DNA from: Lottia gigantea
Taxonomy: Eukaryota; Mollusca; Gastropoda; Lottiidae
DNA: 64,000 bases
Assembly: GCF_000327385.1 (NCBI RefSeq)
Contig: NW_008707618.1
Coordinates: 66,841 to 130,840, forward strand
Direction of reading: 5' to 3'
In this document: positions 49,249-62,400 of the stretch, piece after piece
How positions within the stretch are numbered: position 1 is the stretch's first letter
Layout: each line of letters opens with the position of its first letter
Made by a program: the position numbers and the translations under genes
Notes under the pieces: model-generated
Database searches by the model: none
What the model saw: the letters and a program-made list of their open reading frames with translations, nothing else
What the model was told of the DNA's origin: nothing

Positions 49249-50687
49249 TACTATTTATTAATATTCAGATTTTGATGTAAAACTGAGTTACATTACCTGG
49301 ACATGAAAATAATTAGATAATTATATATCATTCCTTTAATCTCAACAAGTTGATCAACGTTATCAACCATACAACCTTCCATACATGAATTTACTAATCT
49401 ATTTAAGGTCCGTGCAAGGTCATCGGTTCTAGATGACTTGATAAGAACGACCATGTTCTTATAGCTTGTGTTGACAAGACCTTATCTGTGTTGTTTATCT
49501 TTGAACCTTGAGACAATAGTTAGAATGTTCTCCACTAAGCTCTAGGATTCTCTTATCTAAACTTCTAAAAAAATCTAATTGCTCATATACTATTAATGTG
49601 AAAACATCAACCAAGCAGAGGTCTTAGTATTGACAGATATCGTGGATAATATTATTGAAACCATTCCTCTTTGTTTCAGATATCTCTACAATGGAGTAGA
49701 AAGTTTAAGAAATCCGGTGATGGCTTCACAAATCCACAATAATCTACATTATAATACTGATAAGTTATTCCCTTGTCAATCTGTTGTGGTGTTGGTTTCA
49801 ATAGGCTGATTTTCAGACAGGTGTACCCAGTAACATTTGATGTTAAGGGAAGGAATGTTCACAGTGGACTATTAAAGAGCTCTTTTATGCACTTCATGTG
49901 AATCTTCTTGGGTAGCTTAACTGATATTTTCCCGATTATCCCAAAATATATTATTACGGTCAAATCGAAGCTAAAAAATCGAAATCAGTAGAAATGTAGC
50001 AGTGGGGCCTGTGAAAGATGCAATTTAAGAATGACATTTATAACAATGATAATTATATTGTATCAAAATGGATTAGGAAAGGTGAGCATTCACTATCCAC
50101 GTAGCAACTACGAGAGACTTGAGAGACTTGCATGGCCTCCCTTATTTTCATTTATGAAAAAGAAAATGCTAATAATTATATGATTAGAAGGTAGAGGTAT
50201 TCTTATGACTTTGCAAAAAAAAACCCGTTTGTCTCAAATGTCCATAGTTAATTCATAAATAGCTAAATTAGAAGATAATTTCCAGTAGAATTCCAATGAG
50301 TAACCGATCAAGAGAGGTCAAGAAGCCCTAACTCAAAAAAGTTTTGTTTATCAAGACTGTAAATACATGGACATTTATGACTGGTTAAAACTCTTAATTA
50401 TATGCAATAAGAACATAATGATATGACTAAGAATACATGATAATGCTTTAGAAACACGAATTAATCAATAGTTTGCTTAATTTGACACTAAAAAAAAGGA
50501 AACCATCTTTAATTACCACATTCTACCACATGGTCGTTAAAAACTGCCTTGATCATAGTTTAAAACGCTTGTACATGCACATTTCTTTCCCAATTTAATA
50601 AACCTACAGACGTACAGGCGGACATGCATGTTTTCACATATAAAAACAATTCAATTTATATACCTAACCACATAATTTTAATAACCT
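49249..50687. other. intergenic / GH128 3' side, with a dispersed repeat
   Basis: No gene seen. 50265-50505 is the reversed second copy of the dispersed repeat at 12303-12530 (TAGTTTGCTTAATTTGACAC, then 'aactcttaattatatgcaat'). The remaining part before 50688 may include the GH128 3' UTR. Confidence 0.45.
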
Positions 50688-51794
50688 TTAAATGTGAAAT
50701 TCGTTATAAAATTTACCTAAACGCGACAAAGTGGATGTCTTATGGTCCATTAACTCTGTGCTGTAGTTGGGAAGAAAACCAGATGTTTTGTCCAAACGAT
50801 TACAGAACCAAGCATAACGTTCCACATAGGGTGATCGCTCCAGCATAGGTAGTATGGTTTTCATGAAGTTTAGATCATGGTCTATAGATACAGCTCCTTT
50901 ACAGCTAAACTCTGTCAGCCAAATTTTACGGTTGAAGTGTCTGGAAATTTTCTCGATTGATTGCATCATTCTCTGTGGTTGGCAGTGATAACCATGAATG
51001 GCAATTTTATCAACTCTACAACCTTTACAGTGTTTGAAGAACGTTTCATACCATCGGATGCACATATCGGGATCGATGTCGCAAGCTGCAAGTGCGGGAC
51101 CCACCAAAATCCTGTTTCCGGCCTTTTGCTGAACAAGTGGCCAAACCTGCGCACACTTCTCTACTGACATCTCTGCCTGGCCCTTTTGTTGTGGTTCATT
51201 AAATCCTAAAACATACTTGGCGTTTGCGGGTAATTTAGCCTGATGAGCTTCCTTTTCGTTGAAGATCATTGGAACATAGCCGTCCCTGGCAGCATGGGGA
51301 CAATGTGCCCAGGTTCTCTCTCCTTGATCCCATCTCCAATCATACCTGAAAACAAAATATAGCAAATTGCTATCTATGTCAATACTTCAGAATAGTCTAA
51401 AACATGCTCGTGCTTCTTTGAAAATATGTCAATAACATGACGTAAACTACTTCTACATCGTATAAGGAGTGTACAATTTCTATTCTTATAAAACAGGAAC
51501 GGACATGGACTTCCCGTAAAGGATTTTAGGAGGGGTTATGCAATTTCAAGTGGGTGTGTTGTTTTTGGTATTTGCAAAGAACTGTGTTTTCGATAGGGAC
51601 TTTCAAGGTGTTTTGGAAGCATCATAAATATATATAAAAAATCCTTACCACCACGTAACACCGCTGAATTTCCAAGTATCACCACAGACAAAGGCCGAGG
51701 AACAAATACCAATACCCTTTTTACTGCTGATTGCCTCCGCACTCTGCACCGTCAGAGCTACTATAGTTAATACGCACACCAACGTGGCCATCAT
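50688..51794 (-). CDS. secreted GH128 (Asl1-like) glycoside hydrolase, 267 aa
   Basis: Likely a beta-1,3-glucan-cleaving enzyme of glycoside hydrolase family 128, secreted. Exon 1 is 51649-51794 and exon 2 is 50688-51345; the split Trp codon TG|G joins GVTWW to YDWRWDQGERTW. Residues 1-21 (MMATLVCVLTIVALTVQSAEA) are a signal peptide. Family landmarks: GVTWWYDWRWD (strand 1-2), VLGFNEPQQ with the acid/base Glu, HGYHC, and IWLTEFSCKG with the probable nucleophile Glu; both catalytic Glu are present. Length is normal for a single-domain GH128. Two Met codons in tandem open the frame; the upstream one was chosen. In a mollusc it could serve digestion of algal/fungal glucans or defence; that is inference. 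Confidence 0.9.
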
Positions 51795-52082
51795 GTATCA
51801 ATAGAAACAATATACTGTATTTTCACTACCAGATGTACTTTTATGTACCTTTCTTTATCATTCCACTACATAGATAAGCTCTTGTCAAGGATCTTTTCGT
51901 TTTTCTTAGTTATCTGTCATTAAAAAAAAATAAAAAATAAACAGCATTGGATGTTCTCATCTGGTAAAACCACTATTATAGAAGTCACGATCGAGTTGAA
52001 AGAGTAAATTTAGTTAGGCTTTCATTCATTCGAAGAATTTGAACAATCCTTTCATTAAGACAGCCTGAACTCACAGACAAAA
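51795..52082. promoter_or_regulatory. short upstream region of GH128
   Basis: Presumed promoter side of the GH128 gene (minus strand). AT-rich; no box is distinct enough to name. The Helentron-like copy D begins at 52083, about 290 bp from the start codon. Confidence 0.25.
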
Positions 52083-52837
52083 AAAGATAGCTTGCCAGGC
52101 AAGGTAACATACGCCAGCTGCCAGAAATGATTACAAAGTCTGTAGTGGTTTAATATATGAAACTAATCATCCGATTTTTACTAATTTCAAGCTTTACTGA
52201 GATCTCACACCAAGTTTCATCAAGATCGTATAAAAAAATGTAGTCTCTATCAGGCCTACAAGCCAAATTAACGCATTGAATTAATTCGAGGGCAATAACT
52301 CCAAAACCGTTCACCCGATTGTTACTAATTTGAACTTGACTGAGATCTTGTCCATATATACATGCATACCAATTTCATCGAGATCAGATAAAAACTGTAC
52401 CCTGTATCATGCCTACAAGCCAAATTTGTAGGGTTTTTACTAAATCAAGGGCAATAACTCCAAAACCATTCATCTGATTATGACCAAATTCAAACTTGAC
52501 CGATATGCCACTAATATATACATTATTTATTATACTTAGTTTCATCAAGATCGGGTGAAAACTGCAGCTTTTATCGCGCATACCAGCCAAATTTAACGTG
52601 TTTTTACTGAGTCAAGGGCAATAACTCTGAAACCGTTCATCCAATTTTTACCAATTTTGAACTTAACCGAGATCCCATCAATATATACATACATACTGAG
52701 TTTCATCAGGATGGGATCAAAATTGTAGCCTTTATCGTGCATACAAGCCAAATTTAACGCGTTTTTACTAAGTCAAGGGCAATAACTCTGAAACCGTTCA
52801 TCCGATTATTACCAATTTCGAACTTGACCGAGATAGA
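52083..52837 (+). mobile_element. Helentron-like element (copy D, 3'-truncated)
   Basis: Starts GATAGCTTGCCAGGCAAGG, then ACATACGCC, and has four to five units of about 162 bp (landmark AAGTCAAGGGCAATAACTC or close variants). It stops at 'gaacttgaccgagataga' with no GACGGACGG tail or hairpin. It lies between the divergent GH128 and methyltransferase genes. Confidence 0.65.
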
Positions 52838-53572
52838 ATACTTAGAAACAGATGTTTCGGTATATATTCATACCATTTCAGAGACAGCCAAAAAAGCAAT
52901 TAAACTTTGACGATGTATATTTAAAGAGACAAATGAAATGTTCCTCTACAAATTCGCTTTTTTATATACCGTACCTTTTTGAGCTTACATATCACCATTA
53001 ACCAGTAACAATTTGACACCGCGTTCGTCAAAAATCACATAGATAATCAATGTGGAATAATATTAATATATTATAATTACGTGCATTTCGTGGGTATAGC
53101 GTTATATTTATTTTAATGAGATTTTCGTGTGAATAGGTTGAAGGAAGGGAGATAACTTTACATTGTTTTGGTAAATATTGTTTTATTCAATATATTCAGG
53201 TAATCTGATAGCATATTGATCTTTTGGGTTATCAATTACGTATGATATAAATTTACTGTCTAAAAAATAAGTCTTTCAAATCCACTGCTGCTGGAAAATG
53301 ACATAAATCAGTAAATCACTGAAGTGGACATTACACAGAGTTGTACAGCTTTTACCAATTTTAGCAGCTGTATATAAAAACTATTTTATTATCTTACGTA
53401 GTTACGGGGAGAGTCAGTGTTGTTGGCCTATTTGGGTAATTCTACATGGTGAGATATTGCGAAAAAGGGTATGGTGGTGGATTTTCGACAGCTGGATATC
53501 CTCTGTAGAATTTGAACAGCATTATTTCTAAGGGGGCTTGAGTAAAAAGACTTTAATCAATTTTTTTTACAG
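52838..53572. other. upstream region / 5' intron of the methyltransferase gene
   Basis: No gene seen. TTTTTTTTACAG at 53561-53572 is a strong acceptor just before the start codon, so a non-coding first exon lies somewhere in or before this stretch. Confidence 0.4.
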
Positions 53573-53579
53573 TTAGAAG

Positions 53580-54990
53580 ATGAATCAGTTAAAGAAATTT
53601 GCTATGTTTAAGAATGTTGTATCAGAAAATTTAAGGAAACCAAGAAAAGGACCAATTGGGTGGTATCTAACAGTAAGTCACATGAAACCTTCAATAAATA
53701 TAAGTATAGGCCATACAAAACATTGTGCCTGACCTAGTTACAAGAATATTTCCATGTAAAGTCATAGGTAGTTGCATTATTGAATATAAGTCTTTGTTGG
53801 CTCTGAAAGGTTTAGATTTCTAGATTTAAAACTAAGAATTAAAAGATATTATATCTTAATATAGACCATGTATGATTAAAGTTATAGCTTATGTACAAGT
53901 TGACCCCTTTTTTCAGAACTATTTTTTCAAGAGAAACCGTATTTTAATGAGAAATGCTATCAAATTTTGTGGTATTCAGTCTAATGATAAAGTCTTAGAA
54001 ATTGGTTGTGGTCCAGGTTATGGCCTTATCGAAGCAGCTAAATATGTCCAGGGTATGGTGGTGATTTTTTAATTTTGTGCATGATACCTGATGATTCAGT
54101 TTGGTTTTAGATTTTGAATTTTAAGTTACAAAACCAGAAGGCATACATTCAATCAGATCTAAGCTGTGCTATCAGAATCTTGCTGATTTTCTGTCAGACT
54201 ATGGTTTTTATCACACCTTAGACTAGATAATAGCGCAAACATATCTGTCCCTAAAACACATCTGACAATTAAAACCTGACAGTTATGTTCATCAGTTTTT
54301 GCAAGTTATCCTAACATCTAAAAACTATCGAGTCCTATTGGGTTTGAAGACATTTCTGCCATCAACAGTTGTCAAATTGTTATCAATTCAACATTGAATA
54401 ACAATATTTGGAACTCTTGTAGTGTTTCTGGTAGCCAGATCAATCAACTTGTAGATAATTAATATCCCTTGTTTTAAGAGAAACACAGGAGTATAGCTAA
54501 TGAACTCCCCTGATGAAATTTGTGTTTTACAGATGGTACTGGTGTTATATATGGTGTTGATATCTCTAACTATATGGTACAGGAATGTGAGAAACATTGT
54601 AAAGATCTGATCAATGGGAAGAAAGTTGAAGTTGTTATAAGTTCTGTAGAACATATGTCTTTTGACAATGACTATTTTGATAGAGTCTTTCATACTAATT
54701 GTTACTATTTTTGGCCTGATTTGGACAGAGCGGTACAGGAAATTGTTCGCGTAATGAAACCAGGATCACAAATGGTAACTGCTCTGAATTTGAATGCACT
54801 GAAAGAAATAAAGAAAGGTGGCTTCCTGCAATCTGGAAACCCAGATCCAGTGCGTTACATGGCAGCATTAGAAATGCATGGATTTGAAAATGTTGAATTT
54901 AAGTATGAAAATGATCGTGGTTTTGCCTTTCAAGTTATTTTCGCTAAATTGGGACACAAGGAAAATAATATGGATAGTGCAAAATTGTGA
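53580..54990 (+). CDS. class I SAM-dependent methyltransferase, 228 aa
   Basis: A small-molecule-type methyltransferase (UbiE/Methyltransf_11-like); the substrate is not deducible. Exons: 53580-53672, 53917-54052, 54533-54990, all canonical GT-AG and in frame. Motif I is VLEIGCGPGYGLIEAAKY (residues about 61-78), the SAM-binding glycine loop. GVDISNYM at the end of strand 2 carries the acidic ribose-binding Asp. SSVEHMSFDNDYFDRVFHTN is the motif II/III region, and YFWPDLDRAVQEIVRVMKPG the conserved post-motif. No signal peptide; the basic start MNQLKKFAMFKNVV could be a membrane- or organelle-directing segment. The start lies 7 nt after an acceptor, so the 5' UTR is spliced. Convergent with the MAP3K gene. 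Confidence 0.9.
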
Positions 54991-57900
54991 TACTATGTAG
55001 AAAATTTTACAGAATGTCCTTGGTTCCATATTAATAATCATCTGGATTAAGTTGGTTTCATGTCAATGATCATCCATCAAGTCATATTATTGGGTTGTAT
55101 AAATTGTATTCAATTTCGATACAGATTTGATAGAAATTGAAAAATTAAAGGTATAATATCTTAAATAAGATGCCTATATTTGGATAGAATGTCTTTGTTT
55201 CCATGTTTGGAATAAGAATTCTAATCATAACCCATAAGTCCACCAACCACCAGCTAATAAATCTATGAGGTAAACAGATGTGAAAAAAATCCATTAACCA
55301 TTTGCTGGATCATTTGAGATAGAAATGACAGGTGTCTACACTGTACACTACACCTGCCAAGAAGAATCTGTTAAACAGAAAACAAACTGAATAGTTTTAT
55401 AATTTTTTATTGAATTTTTATTTGTACTGCAATAAAGGGAGTGAACTGTATAATGAAATATGAAATATCAACACAGTGAAGACAATTGTTTCAATAGAAA
55501 CCCAGTCTAGGACAAACTTTTTTTAAATAATAGATTATGCAGAAACTAACACAGTCAATTTAATGTTTGCTCTGTTTCTGAGCAATCATAGTAGATAAAG
55601 GAAATACATGATCAATGTATGGATACAAGAGAAATAGAAAATATTCTCTTTGATTATTAAAGACATGGAATTGGCATGAATATTCCGTTATCTACCTACA
55701 TTTGATAGCATCTCAAAATAAGAGAGCAGTTAAGTGTCATATTTTCATAAAGTTTAAAGTTATCAGTTATCTGTATCAATTTCAGGAAAAAACAAGTTGG
55801 GTTCCTTCATATAGAATACAACTAAGATATACTTTGGAAACCTAGAATATTGTTAATTTCAGGGTGTTAGAAATTAACTCCCAATTAATATGACAGATAT
55901 TATTATATCATCAGTTATCACACTGGAAACATTTGATCAATTGTAGAAGGATTAGACATCTGATTTCTTATCTGAAAGGTGGTAAGGATAGTGGTAAAAT
56001 AAAGCTGGAATATTCAAAATATTAAGACAACTATCCCTAGGACAGCACTATTTAACAGAATATCACACATATCAATCATTACATGTTTTCTCTGAAAACT
56101 TTACTTTTTGATCACAACATTGATCATGGTAAATGATAATAAAAAAAAATTACATTAACAGCAGTATATCTCTAAAAAAAAATAGCAAACTTCTTTTTTC
56201 TGATTTAATTTGAAAATATAGTGTGTTTCAAACTGTCAGAAACAAACAGCTTTGTATAATCTAATAATCTTCACTCATTACTGTAACACAGTTAATCAAT
56301 TATTTCTATTATGCTTGTACATAATTAGTTTTCTTCAATAATGAAAATATGATAAAAAAAAATGCAGTAATTTTGTTCTATTAAAACCATTAACTGAAAT
56401 CAAGAAACTTTCATCATAAGAAAAATAATCCTAAAATGTAGAGATCAAGAAATTTTCTGTCATCTACCTGTCAATAATGTCTCTGTTTTTAACCGGTATT
56501 TCAAATTTATATTAAAAATAGTTTTATTTACAATAAAAATGAAAAATTTATTTACAATTATTCTATTAAAAGATCTAATTGCACTGTGCATAACTATTCA
56601 GAAAACAGAAGGCAAATGTTGAAGTAAGACGCTAATTTATGGACGGTACAGATAGTTTATTACCCCATTCCAGTTAAAATATTGAGGAATTGTACCCTGA
56701 TACAGGGCACTTGATAAGCTGTTAATTAGCTATCCTAATTTTGCTTTCATAAATGTTCAATAGTCTGCAATGGCTAACACTGGAAGAATTTAATTTATTA
56801 GATTTAATTTTTATAAAAGTAGCCAAACAAATTGTATATATAGCATCGCATAGGTGGCTGCTTAATGATGGTATGAATGTCTGAAGGTGTATCAAAGCTT
56901 TCATAAATGGGGATGCTATAATTTCTTGAATTGCTTAAAAATGCATGACCAAGTCATTGGGCCCCTTTCTTTTACTATATTAAAAACCTGATAAAGTAAA
57001 ACAAGATTGAAAATATTATGATTCTTGCTAAAAGATAATAAGAAATATTATGCTTTCAAATAATAAATTTATGCTTCATTCCTTTTTAGTTCTGTTAATA
57101 AAGAATCACATTATATCTAAAACAACAAACACAGTGGTGGTCGTAATTCAGATTTCCTTGCAAACTGTTTAGTTTATTTCAACAAAATAATGTCAAATGG
57201 AAATCTACTTTCTTTGCCATAACATTCTTATTTCATATATATATTTAGAGATTTCAAGATATTCGATACATCAATATCATTGTAAACAGCCAATCAGAAG
57301 TCTTAAAATCAGTGTCAAAATTAGGATACTTGTTGTAACACTCTAATAAATGATAAAAAGATGACCATAAATTCAGCAAAATAAAGAATAATAATAATAT
57401 ATATATATATAATAAATGATATAAAGATTATGTACATGAATATAATTTGATTATTATAATTATTTATAAAATATATATTATTACAAGTAATTTTACTTTC
57501 TAACAGACCTGGTTCTGTGGAGCTCAATATTCTGACAATTTGTATGTGTTCTAAACATTATACACTGATTTAAAACAAAGTTTCATTAATTATTATTTAA
57601 GGCATTAGCCCATAAGAAACAAAAACTATGGTCCAAATATATTTCAGATATCTTTTAGTCAATTTCTATTTTAATCTTTTTCTGATCATATAACATACAT
57701 TTTGATTTTGGGAATAAAACAAATAATTTCAATTGAAACATTAACGCATATATATAATAATTTTCTATTGTATTGAACACTGTATCTGAAACATATGATA
57801 AGCTCAATCAATTGGTCATTGCTGTTCTTAAAAAATATTGAGCCAAAGCATGGTAAATCATAGAAGTCCATGTAATAGTTAGATAACATTGAGCTGTTAG

Positions 57901-59474
57901 AAATCCAGGTCTGTAAATTTAGCACTTTATTAAGCCACAGAGAAATCACAGTCAGAGTCTATTCCTTTGTTCATTTAAAAATAAACAATTAAAAAAACAT
58001 AACAGAGAAACAAACAGCACTATTAAAAACAAGTATCTTAAACTAGGAAGTATTTAAAGATATTTTGAGGTCATTGTAGCAGTTCAAACATGTTTACAGC
58101 TTTTACAAGTAAACACATTTCTTCTATTTTGTTTACATAACTTGTGGAATTCTTCTATTGAAGTCAACCTATAAACTGCATTTAGACAAAATTATTCATA
58201 ATTGGAGTCAATAGGTTTGATATATAGAAATAAAGAATTACTGGCAGGTTTGGCATCTCTATCAAGAGGTACTTGAAGTATGGAAAATTACTTGTTTATT
58301 ATCAACAGTATTTCTTCAAGTTGAGAGAATATTGCTACTGCTTTAATCCACCAAAGTTTGTATACATCTAGGTACAACTCAAAACAAAAACATAACCCAG
58401 TCCACTTTATTGTAAGGTAGTATTGTTATCCAATATATTTTTTTAAGATTGTGATTAATATCTGTAATTTTTTAATAGAAGATGAAAAACATTTGCAGTT
58501 ATACAACCAGTATTCCAATATCATTTGTTCAAAAATTGTAATTAACAACAAAAATAAACCTCCACAGCATTTCAGAATTGTGAAAAAAAGTTTTGTTCTT
58601 GTCTTAAGTAGATTACATACTCTACACACCATACCAACACAGATCCTGTATATATATTGAACTTATCTTTATCTGATACACTCATTATTCCAATATTTTA
58701 GACACTGGTAGAACAAATGAGCCAATAGACCACGTCCTTGTCACATGCTTTATTACAAACCATTCCTTTGAAGACACAATGCCTAACACTTCTGTAGCAG
58801 TGAACACTGTCCTTACAAACCAATCAAACACACTCATCTTGCCTAATACATCAAGTTTAACTCGAGATTTCTGTGGCCACACATTCTTGAGAACAGAATA
58901 CTAATCAACCAATCAAACAAACACACCCTATTGTTCTGTAATCCTTTCCAAACTATTCTATACAGTTACTTAGTCCCATTCAGGAACATAATTGGAAGCT
59001 TAACAAGTTGACAAACCTGATTGAAAAATGATATCAAGTGTTCCAAATTGTGAGCACACTCTTCATCACTTGTGTCTGATTTTAATCTACATCAATTTGA
59101 CTTGCATTGTTTAAGCTGAATTCTTGAGGTTATGGCGTACTCCAATGCTTCATATTTCTTGGATGCAAAAAGAAGATAAGGATCTTCTTTGAAATGATGT
59201 AACAACACAAAACATTGAACACAATCAAAGATTAACACTCAATTTGATCTTTAGGCAGCAAAACACTTTCCTTTGTGTCTGAGGTACATAACTCTTTGAA
59301 TAAGGAACCTGAAAACACTAGGCTGATTTTCAATTTCTATGAAAATTTCACTTACACAAAACGGTTTTGCATATAACTTAAACACTCATAATTGCATAGA
59401 TATATATAAGCTATGTAGTAAATTGGATTTTTGTAATCGTTATAAATTTACACGTCACTTGTCCACTTTTAACA
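54991..59474. other. convergent intergenic / long 3' UTRs
   Basis: Very AT-rich with no recognisable coding exon. It probably holds the 3' UTRs of the methyltransferase (+) and MAP3K (-). A (TA)n run lies near 57388-57410. Several short ORFs (for example 58451-58660, 57686-57949) show no family features. Confidence 0.45.
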
Positions 59475-62400
59475 TTACGTTCCTTCATGCGTAAATCTAT
59501 GTTTTAAAAGATCCTCTGCAGAAGGTCTGTCAATTTGAGTTCGTTGAAACGTGTGCGCCAAAAATTCCTTGGCTAGATTTGAGACTGTAGGTGGAAGTTC
59601 ATATTTTGGATGCTTGCACTGAACAATTTGAAACATGGCAGCAAAAGGTTCATATTCATAAAATGGTGGTTTGGTAGAGAGCATTTCAACTATTGAACAA
59701 CCCACACTCCTATAAATATAAATATATTGAAAGAAATGATTAGCATGTAGTATGAATGACTGGTAGATGAAGGATAGGGGTTGACTTCTGGTAGAGTGGA
59801 ATGAGTTGTAGTGATTAGGGTTCAATGCGTGTAACATGGATATTAATTCTCTTCATGGATAAAAAATCTTATTCTTGAAAACATAGTGCCCTGAAGCCTT
59901 ACAGTATTTCCCCACATCAGTGTTTTATCATCAGTTTGGAGACTCCTGGAAAACTTTCACCCAGAGTTTAAAATAAAACAAAAAAATTACCAGATATCAG
60001 CTTTTCTACCATAACCTTCCCCATTTATAACTTCTGGAGCCATCCAATGAGGAGTTCCTACTGCTGTTTTTAACCCAGTAGAATTACGAATAGTTTGAAG
60101 TCTTTTTGAAGCACCAAAATCACCTAGTTTCACATTGCCTTGAGTATCACGTAACACATTAGCAGCTAGAATAGAATTAAAAAGTTAGCCAGATTGTTTT
60201 CTGGAAAAGTAGTCAAGGTTAGTTAGGTATGTCCAACGAGAGGAATTTAAAAACCTCAAGGCTAGACATTATCAACAAGCCTTTTAAGATTCGATTTAGA
60301 TCCAAACATCAGTACAATTAGATACCAAAACAAAAAGAAAAATAATAATAATAATAATGACTAGAGGCCAGTCTAAAGAGCACTATAATTTAATAAATTT
60401 GACGATACCTTTGATATCACGATGAACAATAACATTTTTATGTAAATAAGCTAAGCCTAGTAACATTTGCCTTGTATATTTTTTCACTATAGATTCTTGT
60501 AGACTCCCTATATCATGGATTAAATCTTTCACTGAACCCTGTTAATAAACAATCAAATCAATTTATTTCATTATATACATTATATACATAATAAGTCAAA
60601 ATTTTAGGTTAACATTGTGGTGTCCTTAAAAAAAACAAAACATAAAGAATATCCTTAGTCTGAGTTACAATCTACGACTTTCACAAAATTGATTTTGCTC
60701 ATTTACCATGAGAAAAACCCACCGAAACACTAAACTTTCATAGCATCGCCCTAATAGAAGATACCAAGAGAGAAATAAGTTTATAATCATTGTACATTAT
60801 ATCATAGAGTCCATTTCAATTGGTAAAAATATGTGGTTGGAACAATTAAAAAAACATCATTCTTCATTCTAGAGAGAGTTACTTACCCCTGGCATATATT
60901 CAATAAATATAGACAATATAGTTGCTTCATTCTGACAACCAAAATATTGAACTATTCTCTCATGTTGAAAATTACGTAATAACTGTAATTCATTCTCTAG
61001 AGCTCTTACTTCCTGTCAAATAAAATTCAAAATGACATGAAATGGGACGTTATCTTTACAAACTGTGCAATGGATAATATTTCCAGGACAGCAACACTAG
61101 CCTGCTCTTTTTTGTTCCCAATTGTCAGTGGTTTTTGATTTCTACAGGTATCATTCAGAGTTTATTGTACCATTCACAAAGACACATTTCTGTAGTGAAA
61201 CCTATGAAACACATCACTGACCAGGTAATCAAGATGAAAAATCCACCTATATCACTCATTATGATATATATATATATATATATATGTAACTAATTAAGAA
61301 CTAACCTTCGATGTTTCAGCATTTAAATTACCAAGTTGCACCATTTTAACAGCAAATTCCTGTCCTGTATCTAGGTCATAACATTTATAGACCTCACCAA
61401 ACGCTCCTGTTCCTAATAACTGACCTTTCTGCCAATTAGTAGGGGCTCGGGGAGCTGAAATTTAACACAAATTAAATATTGAAAATATCAAAACATACTA
61501 GAAGCAGATACAATGCTTTTAAGCAGACAGATTTTGACAAAAATAAGATCCAATTGTAGCTTGGAGACCTTAGTATGGAGATTATTATAGTGTTAACACC
61601 TCCATTGTATTGTTAGTAATAGATAATAACAAAACTGTAAGATATTAAAATCATCACTTAATTCACAATTGTTTGTCTAATGGCAAAAAATTGAATTTTC
61701 TTGTGATATATCTTCCATTTCATCATATAATCATTGTAATGAGATACAAGTTAAGTTGGAAAAAACTCTACTGGTGATTTAAAAATAAGTTACTTACATT
61801 TAGAGAAGTGAGGTCCAGATAGACTGTACATGGTAGGACTTTCTATATCACTGTTACGTTTTTTAAGATGGCCGCCAGGTGAATCAACATCTAGATCACT
61901 AAACAAACCACTACTCCTGCTACCAGTACTGCTACATGTACTCAACGTACCTTCACTGTTCCGTGACATGAACGATGTAAGAGACATGGAGTCTAACTCT
62001 GGACGAGAGTTATGATACCTTGGAAACGTCTGACGACCTGAAAAATGTAAATAACAGGTAAGAAGTCCTGTCACATCAAATTAGCTATAAAGAATACTAA
62101 TGATTTTAGATTCACTACACATGATATTACAGTTCTTAACACCTTCACATATATATGGCTATACTGCAGAGTTTTTTGATAGAGTCAATAACACAACTTA
62201 CCATCTCCTTGTGTCATGTGAGCATTACTTTCACCACCTCTTGGAAATGTACCATATGGCTTTCTATTGGCTGGAAATAAAAATAACACAACTATAAAAT
62301 ATTGAGTAAAATAGTTTTTATGAACCTGATAGAAATTATGAAGATTAATATTAGAAGCAAATGAAAGGTGCTATCACTGAATGGTAAAAAACCAGATGGT

